Assembly (NCBI RefSeq): GCF_900105835.1
Contig: NZ_LT629783.1
Coordinates: forward strand, 4,486,501-4,550,500
Origin: Pseudomonas fragi
GTDB taxonomy: Bacteria > Pseudomonadota > Gammaproteobacteria > Pseudomonadales > Pseudomonadaceae
Length of the DNA: 64,000 nt
Direction: 5' to 3'
The notes under the pieces are model-generated. The model saw only the letters and a program-made list of their open reading frames with translations, did no database searches and was not told the origin of the DNA. Numbering within the stretch: position 1 is the stretch's first letter; each line of letters begins with the position of its first letter. Both the position numbers and the translations under genes were made by a program. This document shows positions 10,660 through 18,549 of the stretch, in pieces.

Positions 10660-11343
10660 ATGCGAATTCTATTGGTTGAAGACAACCGCGATATCCTCGC
10701 CAACCTTGCCGACTACCTGGGCCTGAAGGGCTACACCGTTGACTGCGCGCAAGATGGTTTGTCGGGCCTGCACCTGGCGGCCACCGAGCATTACGACCTG
10801 ATTGTGCTCGATATCATGTTGCCCGGCATCGACGGCTATACCCTGTGCAAGCGCCTGCGTGAAGATGCCCGGCGCGATACGCCGGTAATCATGCTGACTG
10901 CCCGCGATCAGCTGGACGACCGCCTGCAAGGGTTCAAGTCAGGTGCCGATGACTATTTGCTAAAACCCTTTGCCCTCTCGGAACTGGCCGCCCGGATCGA
11001 AGCGGTATTGCGTCGCGCCCAGGGCGGCGGGCGACGTGAGCTGCAGGTCGGCGAGTTGCGCTATGACCTCGATACCCTGGAAGTCACCCGTGAAGGCCGT
11101 CTGCTCAAGCTCAACCCGGTGGGCTTGAAATTGCTGGCAGTACTGATGCAGAAAAGCCCCCATGTGTTACGCCGCGAAGTGCTGGAAGAAGCCTTGTGGG
11201 GCGATGATTGCCCGGACAGCGACAGCCTGCGCAGCCACGTCCACCAATTGCGCCAGGTGATCGACAAACCATTCGACAAGCCTCTGTTGCACACCGTACA
11301 TGGCGTGGGCTACCGCCTCGCCGAGGTTCGTGATGGAGTTTAG
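10660..11343 (+). CDS. colR: ColR response regulator (OmpR family)
   Basis: Two-component regulator of 227 residues. The receiver domain has D8 and the phospho-acceptor D51 (IVLDIMLPG) with the conserved K in YLLKPF. A C-terminal winged helix ends TVHGVGYRLAE. The sequence agrees closely with ColR of P. putida and P. fluorescens as I remember it. ColR controls envelope-maintenance genes and responds through ColS to excess zinc, iron and other metals. The ATG at 10660 follows GGAGAGAG; a GTG six bases earlier is possible. The gene overlaps colS by 11 bases. Confidence 0.95.
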   Translation: MRILLVEDNRDILANLADYLGLKGYTVDCAQDGLSGLHLAATEHYDLIVLDIMLPGIDGYTLCKRLREDARRDTPVIMLTARDQLDDRLQGFKSGADDYLLKPFALSELAARIEAVLRRAQGGGRRELQVGELRYDLDTLEVTREGRLLKLNPVGLKLLAVLMQKSPHVLRREVLEEALWGDDCPDSDSLRSHVHQLRQVIDKPFDKPLLHTVHGVGYRLAEVRDGV

Positions 11344-12613
11344 GCAAAGTCTTTCCCAGCGGATCATCATCGCTTTTGCCTTGATGAGCGCGCTGGTGGC
11401 AGGGACATTCGCTGTGGGCATTATTGCCACCGTGCACCTGGTCGAAGAGAAACTCATCTCGGCAGGGCTGGGCGGGGATTTGCAGCGCCTGCTGCTGATG
11501 GACAACGGCGCAGAGTGGAATCATCGTCCCAAGCCAAGCCAGCTGTTTTATTTCAGTGGCGGGCGTGGCGACTTTGCCCTGCCCAAGGACCTGCGTCACC
11601 TGGACCCGGGCTTTCATGAGGTGTTTCGCGATCAGTTGTCTTATCACGCGATGGTGGAAGTGGTCGATGGCCGGCGCTACGTCCTGTTGCAAGACCAGAG
11701 CGATTTTGAAGAGCGCGAGCGCGTACTGTTTGCCGTGGTTGCCGTCGGTTTCGTTCTCGCGCTGGCACTGGCGGTATTTTTGGGCTGGACCCTGGCCCGG
11801 CGGGTGATGGCACCGGTGATCCGCCTGGCCCGTCAGGTTCGTCATCGCGATCAGTTGCTGGGGCTGGCGCCGCCATTGGCCCCGGATTATGCGGCCGATG
11901 AAGTGGGCGAACTGGCAGTGGCGTTCGATGCCACTCTGGGGCGCTTGCGCGACACCCTGACGCGCGAACGTTTGTTCACCAGTGATGTAAGTCACGAGTT
12001 ACGTACTCCGCTTATGGTGTTGGCCAGTTCCTGCGAGTTGTTGCTGGAAAGCCCGTCACTGGATCAGCGCAGTCGCTCGCAGGTCGAGCGTATTTCCCGC
12101 GCCTGTGAGGAAATGCGCGAACTGGTGCAAACCTTCCTGATGCTGGCCCGTGCCCAGCATGAGGATGCCAGCATGTCGCCAACGGTGACCCTGAGCACCG
12201 TGGCCGAAGGCCTGATCAGCCTGTGGCGCGAACCCATCGAGGCCAAAGGCCTCAAGCTGATCTATGACCCCGGCAACCCGCTGGACACACGGTACAACGC
12301 CACCTTCCTGCACGCCGTCATGGGCAACTTGCTGCGCAATGCCTTGCACTACACCGACACCGGCTTTATCCGCTTGACCCTTGAGGCCAGCGGTTTTGTG
12401 GTGGAAGACAGCGGCGTGGGGATCCCGGAAGAAAAACGCCAGGCGATGTTCCAGCCATTTGTGCGCGGCAGCGAAAAACGCGGTGAAGGTCTCGGGTTGG
12501 GCCTGTCACTGGTGCAGCGTATCTGCGATAGCCAGGGTTGGCGCGTGACCCTGACCACGATGGAACCCAACGGCTGTCGTTTTCGCGTCGAACTGGCTCC
12601 GGCCGACGTCTGA
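11333..12613 (+). CDS. colS: ColS metal-sensing sensor histidine kinase
   Basis: Membrane kinase of 426 residues: transmembrane helix about 11-33, periplasmic loop 34-135, second helix about 137-160, HAMP, dimerisation box FTSDVSHELRTPL, and an ATPase domain with GEGLGLGLSLV. The residues I recall as important for metal sensing in P. putida ColS are all present at the same numbers: H35, E38, E96, and the ExxE pair E126/E129 (EERE). I start it at the ATG 11333, inside the end of colR, because the longer in-frame reading from 11300 is only colR sequence. A methyltransferase/kinase operon follows. Confidence 0.95.
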   Translation: MEFRQSLSQRIIIAFALMSALVAGTFAVGIIATVHLVEEKLISAGLGGDLQRLLLMDNGAEWNHRPKPSQLFYFSGGRGDFALPKDLRHLDPGFHEVFRDQLSYHAMVEVVDGRRYVLLQDQSDFEERERVLFAVVAVGFVLALALAVFLGWTLARRVMAPVIRLARQVRHRDQLLGLAPPLAPDYAADEVGELAVAFDATLGRLRDTLTRERLFTSDVSHELRTPLMVLASSCELLLESPSLDQRSRSQVERISRACEEMRELVQTFLMLARAQHEDASMSPTVTLSTVAEGLISLWREPIEAKGLKLIYDPGNPLDTRYNATFLHAVMGNLLRNALHYTDTGFIRLTLEASGFVVEDSGVGIPEEKRQAMFQPFVRGSEKRGEGLGLGLSLVQRICDSQGWRVTLTTMEPNGCRFRVELAPADV

Positions 12614-12726
12614 TCCCCTCCCGTGGCCTGCGCTCTGCAGGCCGCTCTCCCTGCGCATTAGTCGATACATGGCCCTGCGCCAGTATTTTCGCCCTGTAAA
12701 ACCTTGCAATGTTTATGTGGAATGCC

Positions 12727-12742
12727 CTGACAGAATTTTCAC
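12727..12742 (+). promoter_or_regulatory. Candidate ColR-binding site upstream of the methyltransferase operon
   Basis: CTGACAGAATTTTCAC carries the TTTTCAC core and the upstream YYNAS element I recall for ColR sites, but with one extra base between them. It lies about 70 bases before the first gene of an operon that ColR activates in P. putida. It is a plausible but imperfect match. Confidence 0.45.
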
Positions 12743-12809
12743 CTGTTGATGACCTGATGCAAACGTTCGGCTGATTAAGGTAGTGCTCATTAGCTTCAGG
12801 AGCACTGAT

Positions 12810-13490
12810 ATGAGCCCGATCATCAAACTCAAATTTTCTGAAAAGTACGATCAGCAGCACGCTACGCAATACCTGATCAAGCATCAGGACGGCCTGGCCC
12901 GGCGTTTGTCGCACAAACGCGATGAACAATTGGCGCGCCGTGCATTGCAGTTGGCTGGCGAGCCTCAGGTTGTCCTCGATTTGCCTTGTGGTGCGGGCCG
13001 TTTCTGGCCGTTGCTGGCGCAAATGCCAAGCCGTGAAATCATCGGTGCGGACAACTCGGCGTCGATGCTGGAGGTGGCTTCGTTGGCGCAACCGGCCGAT
13101 GTGGTTAAACGGGTACGGCGTTTGCAGATGTCAGCTTTCGAAATAGATATGCCTGACAACTCGGTTGACAGTGTTTTCTGCATGCGCTTGCTGCACCACA
13201 TTGGTGATGCAAGCCACCGGATGGCTCTATTGCGGGAGCTTCATCGCGTTAGCCGGGACAGTGTGATTATTTCATTGTGGGTTGATGGCAATTTCAAGGC
13301 CTGGAAACGCAAGCGTCTTGAGCGTCAACGCGCTGCAGAGGCAGAGCAATTCGGTTACCAAAATCGTTTTGTGTTACCTGCTGCTACAGTGGAGGCGGAA
13401 TTCAAAAAGGCAGGCTTCACCGTTCAGGACCATTTGGACTTTATTCCGCTCTACGCGATGTGGCGGGTTTACGTATTACGAAAGAGATAA
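12810..13490 (+). CDS. Class I SAM-dependent methyltransferase (colRS-linked operon)
   Basis: Methyltransferase of 226 residues with the SAM-binding glycine loop VVLDLPCGAGRFWP (about 55-68), acidic motif II IIGADNSASMLEVA, and motif IV-like SVDSVFCMRLLHHI. In P. putida and P. fluorescens the gene directly after colRS is a methyltransferase followed by a WapQ-type kinase, and ColR activates the pair; this arrangement is the same. The target is probably an LPS or other envelope component, but this is inferred. AGGAGC lies seven bases before the ATG at 12810. The next gene starts four bases after its stop. Confidence 0.85.
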   Translation: MSPIIKLKFSEKYDQQHATQYLIKHQDGLARRLSHKRDEQLARRALQLAGEPQVVLDLPCGAGRFWPLLAQMPSREIIGADNSASMLEVASLAQPADVVKRVRRLQMSAFEIDMPDNSVDSVFCMRLLHHIGDASHRMALLRELHRVSRDSVIISLWVDGNFKAWKRKRLERQRAAEAEQFGYQNRFVLPAATVEAEFKKAGFTVQDHLDFIPLYAMWRVYVLRKR

Positions 13491-13493
13491 CTC

Positions 13494-14210
13494 ATGACCG
13501 TTGATTTTGTACAGCAAGCTCCCTCTGCGACTGACGACCCATTCGAGTTCTACTGGAATCGGCAAGGCGAATGGGTTGAAGAGCCCAACCAGCGTCGCGG
13601 TGGGGAGAGCGGTGTACAACGGATACATGACGCCGATGGGCGCTTGCTCTACGTCAAGCGACAGGTCGGGCATACCTACCGCAGCTGGCGTTACCCGCTG
13701 GGCCGCCCGACGGTTTTGCGGGAGCAGGATGCGTTACTGGCCTTGAGCCGTTTGGCGGTGGGTGTGCCTGAGCTGGTGTACTGCGGGGCGCAGCAAGCGG
13801 CAGATAAACAATGGCGTGCATTGCTGGTGACCGTGGGCCTGGAAGGCTTTGTCGAGATCGACAACTGGTACGCCGCAGGTGAGCGCGAGCGTCACGGTGA
13901 AGCGGTGCATGACCGCGTGCTTGAAGCGATCGGTCAGACCTTGGCCCGCATGCATCTGGGCCGTTGGCAGCACGGCTGCCTGTACGCCAAGCATGTGTTT
14001 GTGCGGGTGACGGGGCAGGGCGAAGGGGCAGTGATTGATGTGGCTTTGCTGGACCTGGAAAAAAGCCGGCAACGCCTGACGGCCCAAAAAGCCGCTTCCC
14101 ACGATCTTAAACAATTGCGCCGCCATTCGTCGTGGAGTGCCACAGAGTGGGACAGACTGATCTACTTTTATAAGACAGTGTTTGGCAGCGCTATCAAAGG
14201 TTTACGGTGA
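13494..14210 (+). CDS. Lipopolysaccharide core kinase-like protein (InaA/WapQ family)
   Basis: Protein of 238 residues from the InaA/WaaP/WapQ kinase-like family. The active-site region reads ARMHLGRWQHGCLYAKHVFV (about 143-162), followed by ALLDLEKSRQR. These correspond to the kinase catalytic loop and metal-binding segment found in LPS heptose kinases. It is the second gene of the ColR-linked operon and probably phosphorylates a sugar of the LPS core or another envelope substrate. Its stop codon overlaps the start of the next small gene (TGATG). The family is clear; the exact acceptor is not. Confidence 0.85.
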   Translation: MTVDFVQQAPSATDDPFEFYWNRQGEWVEEPNQRRGGESGVQRIHDADGRLLYVKRQVGHTYRSWRYPLGRPTVLREQDALLALSRLAVGVPELVYCGAQQAADKQWRALLVTVGLEGFVEIDNWYAAGERERHGEAVHDRVLEAIGQTLARMHLGRWQHGCLYAKHVFVRVTGQGEGAVIDVALLDLEKSRQRLTAQKAASHDLKQLRRHSSWSATEWDRLIYFYKTVFGSAIKGLR

Positions 14211-14431
14211 TGAAGCGAGAAATAGCACGAAGTTTGTTTCTGCTGGGCGCCTTGGTCATTGCTGGCGTGGCGTTTGCCGCTTGGGAACAACCGGTGACAC
14301 AAGTGTTGAGCGGGCCCCAAATGGGGGCTCATTGCCCGTTGCCGCGGGTGGTTAAAGCGGCGGTAGCGACCCGGCCCGATCATGATTTGTTGCTGTTTAT
14401 GTTTGGCATGAGCCAGGGGCTGAAGAAGTAA
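14210..14431 (+). CDS. Small exported or membrane-anchored protein, third gene of ColR-linked operon
   Basis: A 73-residue protein beginning MKREIARSLFLLGALVIAG. It has one hydrophobic segment (about residues 8-25) ending at FAAWEQ that could be a signal peptide or membrane anchor, then a short segment with a single cysteine (GAHCPLPR). The start overlaps the kinase stop by one base, so the three genes appear translationally coupled. I do not recognise the family. In P. putida the corresponding operon also has a third small gene. A REPIN-like repeat follows, with no separate terminator seen. Confidence 0.7.
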   Translation: MKREIARSLFLLGALVIAGVAFAAWEQPVTQVLSGPQMGAHCPLPRVVKAAVATRPDHDLLLFMFGMSQGLKK

Positions 14432-14444
14432 TAGCCAAATCCCT

Positions 14445-14591
14445 GTAGCCGTTGACGAGCTGTGCGAGGCTACGTTCGGCTGCGCAGCAGTCGTAAAACC
14501 ATCCAGCGTTGGTGTTTCTGATACACCATGCCCACCGGCTTTACGACTGCTGCGCAGCCGAACGCAGCCTCGTTCCTTCGGCAGCTGCTAC
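14445..14591. repeat. REPIN-like long palindrome, family A copy 2
   Basis: Same arms as the copy at 3809, though the left arm is diverged (GTAGCCGTTGACGAGCTGTGCGAGG) while the right arm is intact (CCTTCGGCAGCTGCTAC). It lies between two converging genes and may act as a bidirectional stop or buffer. Confidence 0.8.
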
Positions 14592-14605
14592 AGGTTTTTT
14601 TGGTT

Positions 14606-15703
14606 CTACATGATATGTAGATGGTTGTCCCAAAGCCCCGACGGCAAATCCAGAGGCTTGGCAATCAGGTCGTTCTGACGGCAATCGTAGAAACGGCAGC
14701 GGCCCTGGCCGGACGTGACCACAAACCCATCCTTCACCGCACCCACCCCCGCACAATCCGGCAACGGCGCATCCAGGCGCAAGGCGCCGCTGTCCAGGTC
14801 CCAGACGAAAAAACGGTTGCCCCGTGGCGCCGTCAGCGCGACCAGACGCAACTCGCTGTGGACCGCGACGCTGGCCGTGTAATGGCCCATTGCTCGCAGT
14901 TGTGCTTCGGCCACCGGGAAGGGCTCAAATGGCTGGCCGGGACGCTTGATGGCCAGCAATTCGGACAACTCATGGGCATCGCCCATAAATTGCTGGCAGG
15001 CGACGATGGTGCCGTCACTGGCAATGCCCAAGTGGCGCACGCTGTTCATTTGCTGGCTCAGGGTTTCCTTGCTGAGCAGGGTGCCATCACGCTGCATCAG
15101 CACCAGGCTGGGTTCCATCGCGTTGAGGTTCATCTCGACCCGGCTTTCGGCTTCGGTACGAATTCCGCCGTTGGCCACCACCAGTGTTTCACCGTCAGGC
15201 ATCCACGACACCTGATGCGGGCCGACGCCGTGGGTGGGGATTTCGCCGCTGTGAACCAGGCGCTCGCCCTCAAAGCGATAAACCCCTAGCAGGCCACGGC
15301 CCGGATCAGTGGTGTCGTTTTCAGTGGTGTACAGCCACTCGCCATCTTTATGGATCACGGCGTGACCATAAAAATGCCGGTTGGGCAGGGAGGTCAGGGT
15401 TTGCAGCAGCTGCCCGTCGGTCAGGCTGATCAGGTAGCTTTCGGTACCGGGGCGCCGGGCCACGAACAAGGCGATGGGCAGCGTCGGGTGGTTGATGATG
15501 TCATGGCAGCGCTGGCCGACCCGGGTGCTGAACACCCGGGTGCCATCGAGTCGATAGCCGACGGCAAAGTGATTGCCGTCTGCATCGTCGCGGGCACTCA
15601 GCAGCAGCGGGCTTTGGCCTTTTTGTTTAAACAGCGACCAACCGCCCAGCGTCATTGCACTGAGCAGTAAACCACCAAGCTTGAGTGCTTGCCTGCGCAT
15701 CAT
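14606..15703 (-). CDS. DUF1513 periplasmic protein (beta-propeller-like), iron-cluster member
   Basis: Protein of 365 residues with an N-terminal twin-arginine-like leader (MMRRQALKLGGLLLSAM) and a DUF1513 body. The body looks like repeated beta-propeller strands, for example HGVGPHQVSWMPDGETLVVANGG-like segments near the middle. It is the last gene of a three-gene run (DUF1111, imelysin, DUF1513) that is conserved in pseudomonads and resembles EfeO-type iron-uptake arrangements. I prefer the ATG at 15701-15703, after AAGGAAGG. An upstream ATG at 15721 would overlap the preceding gene. Function is unknown; the context suggests the periplasm. Confidence 0.82.
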   Translation of the reverse strand: MMRRQALKLGGLLLSAMTLGGWSLFKQKGQSPLLLSARDDADGNHFAVGYRLDGTRVFSTRVGQRCHDIINHPTLPIALFVARRPGTESYLISLTDGQLLQTLTSLPNRHFYGHAVIHKDGEWLYTTENDTTDPGRGLLGVYRFEGERLVHSGEIPTHGVGPHQVSWMPDGETLVVANGGIRTEAESRVEMNLNAMEPSLVLMQRDGTLLSKETLSQQMNSVRHLGIASDGTIVACQQFMGDAHELSELLAIKRPGQPFEPFPVAEAQLRAMGHYTASVAVHSELRLVALTAPRGNRFFVWDLDSGALRLDAPLPDCAGVGAVKDGFVVTSGQGRCRFYDCRQNDLIAKPLDLPSGLWDNHLHIM

Positions 15704-15717
15704 CGAACCTTCCTTTA

Positions 15718-16782
15718 TCAATCGCCGTCGTTGGCGTTAAAGCCCAGCTGGATACCCAGGGCCTTGGCCAGTTCGCCTTCGTGCAGGCGGTGAACCACGT
15801 TGAGGCTGTCGTAGATGGCATTCAGCTGGGCGCGCCCGGCATCGTCCGCCAGCAGCTCATTGAGCGTGCGCTGGTTGTCGTTGAACAACTTGAGCGAGGT
15901 GGCGTAGGCCGCGTCGATCTTGTCAGCCAGTGGCTTTTGTTCGGCAGGCAACAGGCTGCGCAAGCCCTTGTTGTCGACACCGGCCCAAACAGTCTGGGCA
16001 GCGGCCAGGCTGGCGGCCAGGCTCTTGAGTGACGACTCGCTGCGCCAGGCATCGGCCTGGAACGGTTGCGGAATGCCCTTGCTCTGGCGGCCCATTGGCG
16101 TGCCGAGTTTTTTCTTCAGGGTATCCAGCGCAGTCACCTGCACACGCAGCACGTCAGCGATGGCTTCGTGGGAGTCGGCATACCGCTGGTTGGGGAACTT
16201 GCTCATTTGCGCGAGCATGCCGTCGGTGCTGTTCCAGCTGGCCAGAATCTCTTCGGCCAGTTGCTTCTGACGTTCGCCGATGGCGGTCAGCAGCGGGCAG
16301 TAACGGGCTTTTTGCGCATCGTCAGCCAGGTTGATATTGCTGTCGAACAGAATGTATTCGTAAGCCGACAGGCCTTGCACCACAACGCTGGACTTGGCCA
16401 GGGCGGCAGCATCGATCTGCGGCTGGGCAACCACCAACTGCTCGACCTGACGGCCGACCAGGTTCTTTTTGTCCGGCCAGAACTGTACCTGCCACGAACG
16501 ATTGCCTTCAGCCAAAGGCCCGATCAGCAGCGGTTGCAGCTCGGCCCAGGCCTTTTGCGCGTGCAGGAAGTCGGCACGGGCGGTTTCCAGGCTTTCCTTG
16601 CCCTGGCAATAGGCCAGGGCACTGACCGCCAGCTGGCGGTCAGCTTCAACCCAGCGGCTGTAGGTAGGCAGGATCACTTGTTTGGCGATGGCTGCCGAAG
16701 TGACGGCCTGCGGGTCTTGAGGCGAGCAGGCAGCCAGGGCGATGGCGGCAAGGCTGGTGAACAGAAGCTTGGGTCGAAACAT
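15718..16782 (-). CDS. Imelysin family lipoprotein with degenerate GxHxxE motif
   Basis: Lipoprotein of 354 residues: signal peptide with lipobox LAAC (Cys19), then an imelysin-like helical domain. Imelysins are iron-regulated periplasmic or outer-membrane proteins related to the EfeO family. The family's GxHxxE signature reads GLSAYE at residues 137-142, so serine replaces the metal-type histidine. The paralogue 1.8 kb upstream (18550-19896) keeps it. The gene sits 26 bases after the DUF1111 gene and 14 bases before the DUF1513 gene, clearly in one operon. A changed or lost metal site is an inference. Confidence 0.86.
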   Translation of the reverse strand: MFRPKLLFTSLAAIALAACSPQDPQAVTSAAIAKQVILPTYSRWVEADRQLAVSALAYCQGKESLETARADFLHAQKAWAELQPLLIGPLAEGNRSWQVQFWPDKKNLVGRQVEQLVVAQPQIDAAALAKSSVVVQGLSAYEYILFDSNINLADDAQKARYCPLLTAIGERQKQLAEEILASWNSTDGMLAQMSKFPNQRYADSHEAIADVLRVQVTALDTLKKKLGTPMGRQSKGIPQPFQADAWRSESSLKSLAASLAAAQTVWAGVDNKGLRSLLPAEQKPLADKIDAAYATSLKLFNDNQRTLNELLADDAGRAQLNAIYDSLNVVHRLHEGELAKALGIQLGFNANDGD

Positions 16783-16808
16783 GTCGGGGTCCCCGATCTT
16801 GTAAGGCG

Positions 16809-18239
16809 TTAAAGAGAGTTCAGGAACGCCAGCAACGCAGCGCGCTGCTCGGCATTAAAACGTAAAACCTGCTGCCTGGCCGGTTCGGCCTCGCCGCCAT
16901 GCCACAGCACGGCTTCAAGCAGGTTGCGGGCACGTCCATCGTGCAGAAACTGGGTGTGGCCACTCACCGCCTGGGTCAAACCAATCCCCCACAGCGGTGG
17001 CGTGCGCCAGTCGCGGCCGCTGGCGGCGAACTCGGTGCGGTTGTCGGCAAGGCCCGGGCCCATATCATGCAGCAGCAGGTCGCTGTAGGGGTGGATGACC
17101 TGATTGGCCAGTTCGGGCTCGGCAGCGCTGGCCGATGTCGTGAAAGTCGGTGTGTGACAGGCGCTGCAGCCTGCCTGATAGAACAGGTTTTTACCGGCCA
17201 GCACCTGGGGCGCGCCGACATCACGGCGGGCGGGCACAGCCAGGTTGCGGGTGTAGAACTCCACCAGGCGCAGAATGTTGTCGCTGACCTCGGGTTCGCC
17301 ATCCGGGCCATTGCCGTTGGGCGCCTCGAGGCAGGCAGTTTGGGCCTTGGTGCAGTCATCGAAGGGTCTCAGGGAAGTCGTGAGGCCCATATCACCAGAA
17401 AAGGCGTGAACATTTTGTTGATTGAGATTCGGTTGTCCGGCTTTCCAGCCAAAACGGCCCAAAACCGTCTTTTGTTGCGCGTCATCCCACACCCAGTTCG
17501 GACGCCCGGCCACGCCGCCAGCGGTTTTTCGCTGGGCATCGGCATTGGCCAGGATCGCCTCGTTGGGGATGGCTTCGAGCAGCCCCAGGCCAATCATCGG
17601 CGGCGCGATGCGGGCTGACATGCGGGCATCGGGGTGCATCGGGCCATAGCCCAACTGGGTGATTTGCAGCGTGGGCTTGCGCAGCTCGACTTCAGTGCCG
17701 TCCTTGAAACGCACGGTCACGGGTTCGTAATCGACTCGCACCTTGCCCTCGGGGACTACACCGGGAACCGACATATCCTGCAACTGGCCGCCATAGACCG
17801 GCTCGGGCACGATGCCAGCCTGTTCGATCAGCGTGGCATAAGTCGGGTCGTTGGGGATCGACAGGCGTACCAGCATCGACACCGAATTTTTGGCGCCGGG
17901 GGCGGGCGGGTGGCCGCGACCATCCTTGATATGGCAGTTCTGGCAGGCGTTGGTGTTGAACAGCGGGCCCAGGCCGTCACGCGCGGTGGTGGTTGACGGA
18001 GCGATGACCCAGGGGCTGCGAAAAAAACTGTTGCCGACACTGAAATCCAGACGCCGGGTGGGCGAAAGGTTGGCTGATGGCATGGAAAAGGCGTTGTGAT
18101 CGCTTTTACGCACCGTAGTCGCGCCGCCGGAGCGGGCTTCGCCGGGCTCGGGTTTGGTAAAGCGCGGGGCATCATCACAGCCGCCAAGGCCCAGGGCCAC
18201 TAGCAACAGAGACAGGCGAAGAGGCAACGAAGGCATCAA
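16809..18239 (-). CDS. Di-haem oxidoreductase lipoprotein (DUF1111 family)
   Basis: Protein of 476 residues with a lipoprotein signal peptide (lipobox LGGC, Cys21) and two c-type haem motifs: CQNCH at 99-103 and CSACH at 358-362. The spacing and the surrounding GPLFNTNACQ and LFYQAGCSAC segments match the DUF1111 thiol-oxidoreductase-like di-haem proteins, distantly MauG/cytochrome-c-peroxidase-like. It should be exported and given covalent haem in the periplasm. It heads the three-gene run with the imelysin and DUF1513 genes. A redox role in iron handling is plausible from context but unproven. Confidence 0.87.
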   Translation of the reverse strand: MMPSLPLRLSLLLVALGLGGCDDAPRFTKPEPGEARSGGATTVRKSDHNAFSMPSANLSPTRRLDFSVGNSFFRSPWVIAPSTTTARDGLGPLFNTNACQNCHIKDGRGHPPAPGAKNSVSMLVRLSIPNDPTYATLIEQAGIVPEPVYGGQLQDMSVPGVVPEGKVRVDYEPVTVRFKDGTEVELRKPTLQITQLGYGPMHPDARMSARIAPPMIGLGLLEAIPNEAILANADAQRKTAGGVAGRPNWVWDDAQQKTVLGRFGWKAGQPNLNQQNVHAFSGDMGLTTSLRPFDDCTKAQTACLEAPNGNGPDGEPEVSDNILRLVEFYTRNLAVPARRDVGAPQVLAGKNLFYQAGCSACHTPTFTTSASAAEPELANQVIHPYSDLLLHDMGPGLADNRTEFAASGRDWRTPPLWGIGLTQAVSGHTQFLHDGRARNLLEAVLWHGGEAEPARQQVLRFNAEQRAALLAFLNSL

Positions 18240-18299
18240 GCGTCCAGATCAGTGAGCAAAATCGAGGGCGTAAAGTCTAGCAGGGAAGGTGAATTGAAA

Positions 18300-18496
18300 T
18301 AAGAGGGATTAGCGTTTGCTGTGACTTGGGGCAGACAAATGGCCCTTCTGCTTTTGATCTGTTTTTTGATTTTGATCTACCAGCCCCATCGGGAGGCCGA
18401 GAGGAGGTTCTGCGCAGTGGGTCTCCCGGCATGGATGCCGGGAGAGCCGCGATGGGCCATGGATGGCCCGTGGCGGCTGGCGCGGCGTCCTGCCGC
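18300..18496. repeat. Block of nested palindromes (repeat remnant) between icmP and the DUF1111 operon
   Basis: Two near-perfect palindromes stand side by side: TCTCCCGGCATGGATGCCGGGAG (18422-18445, quoted in part) and GGGCCATGGATGGCCC (about 18453-18468), separated by a short GCCGC-type linker. Both share a CATGGATG core. Similar blocks recur, as far as I remember, in fluorescens-group genomes. No convincing gene lies here. The 310-base gap holds this block plus the icmP terminator. Confidence 0.6.
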
Positions 18497-18524
18497 AAAA
18501 AAAGGCGACCCGAAGGTCGCCTCA
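18497..18524 (-). terminator. Rho-independent terminator of icmP
   Basis: Read on the minus strand, AGGCGACC-TTCG-GGTCGCCT is followed by a run of seven T. The perfect stem with a stable TTCG loop lies 26 bases after the icmP stop. Confidence 0.9.
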
Positions 18525-18549
18525 TTACTCAGTCACTCAGCGCCGCAGA

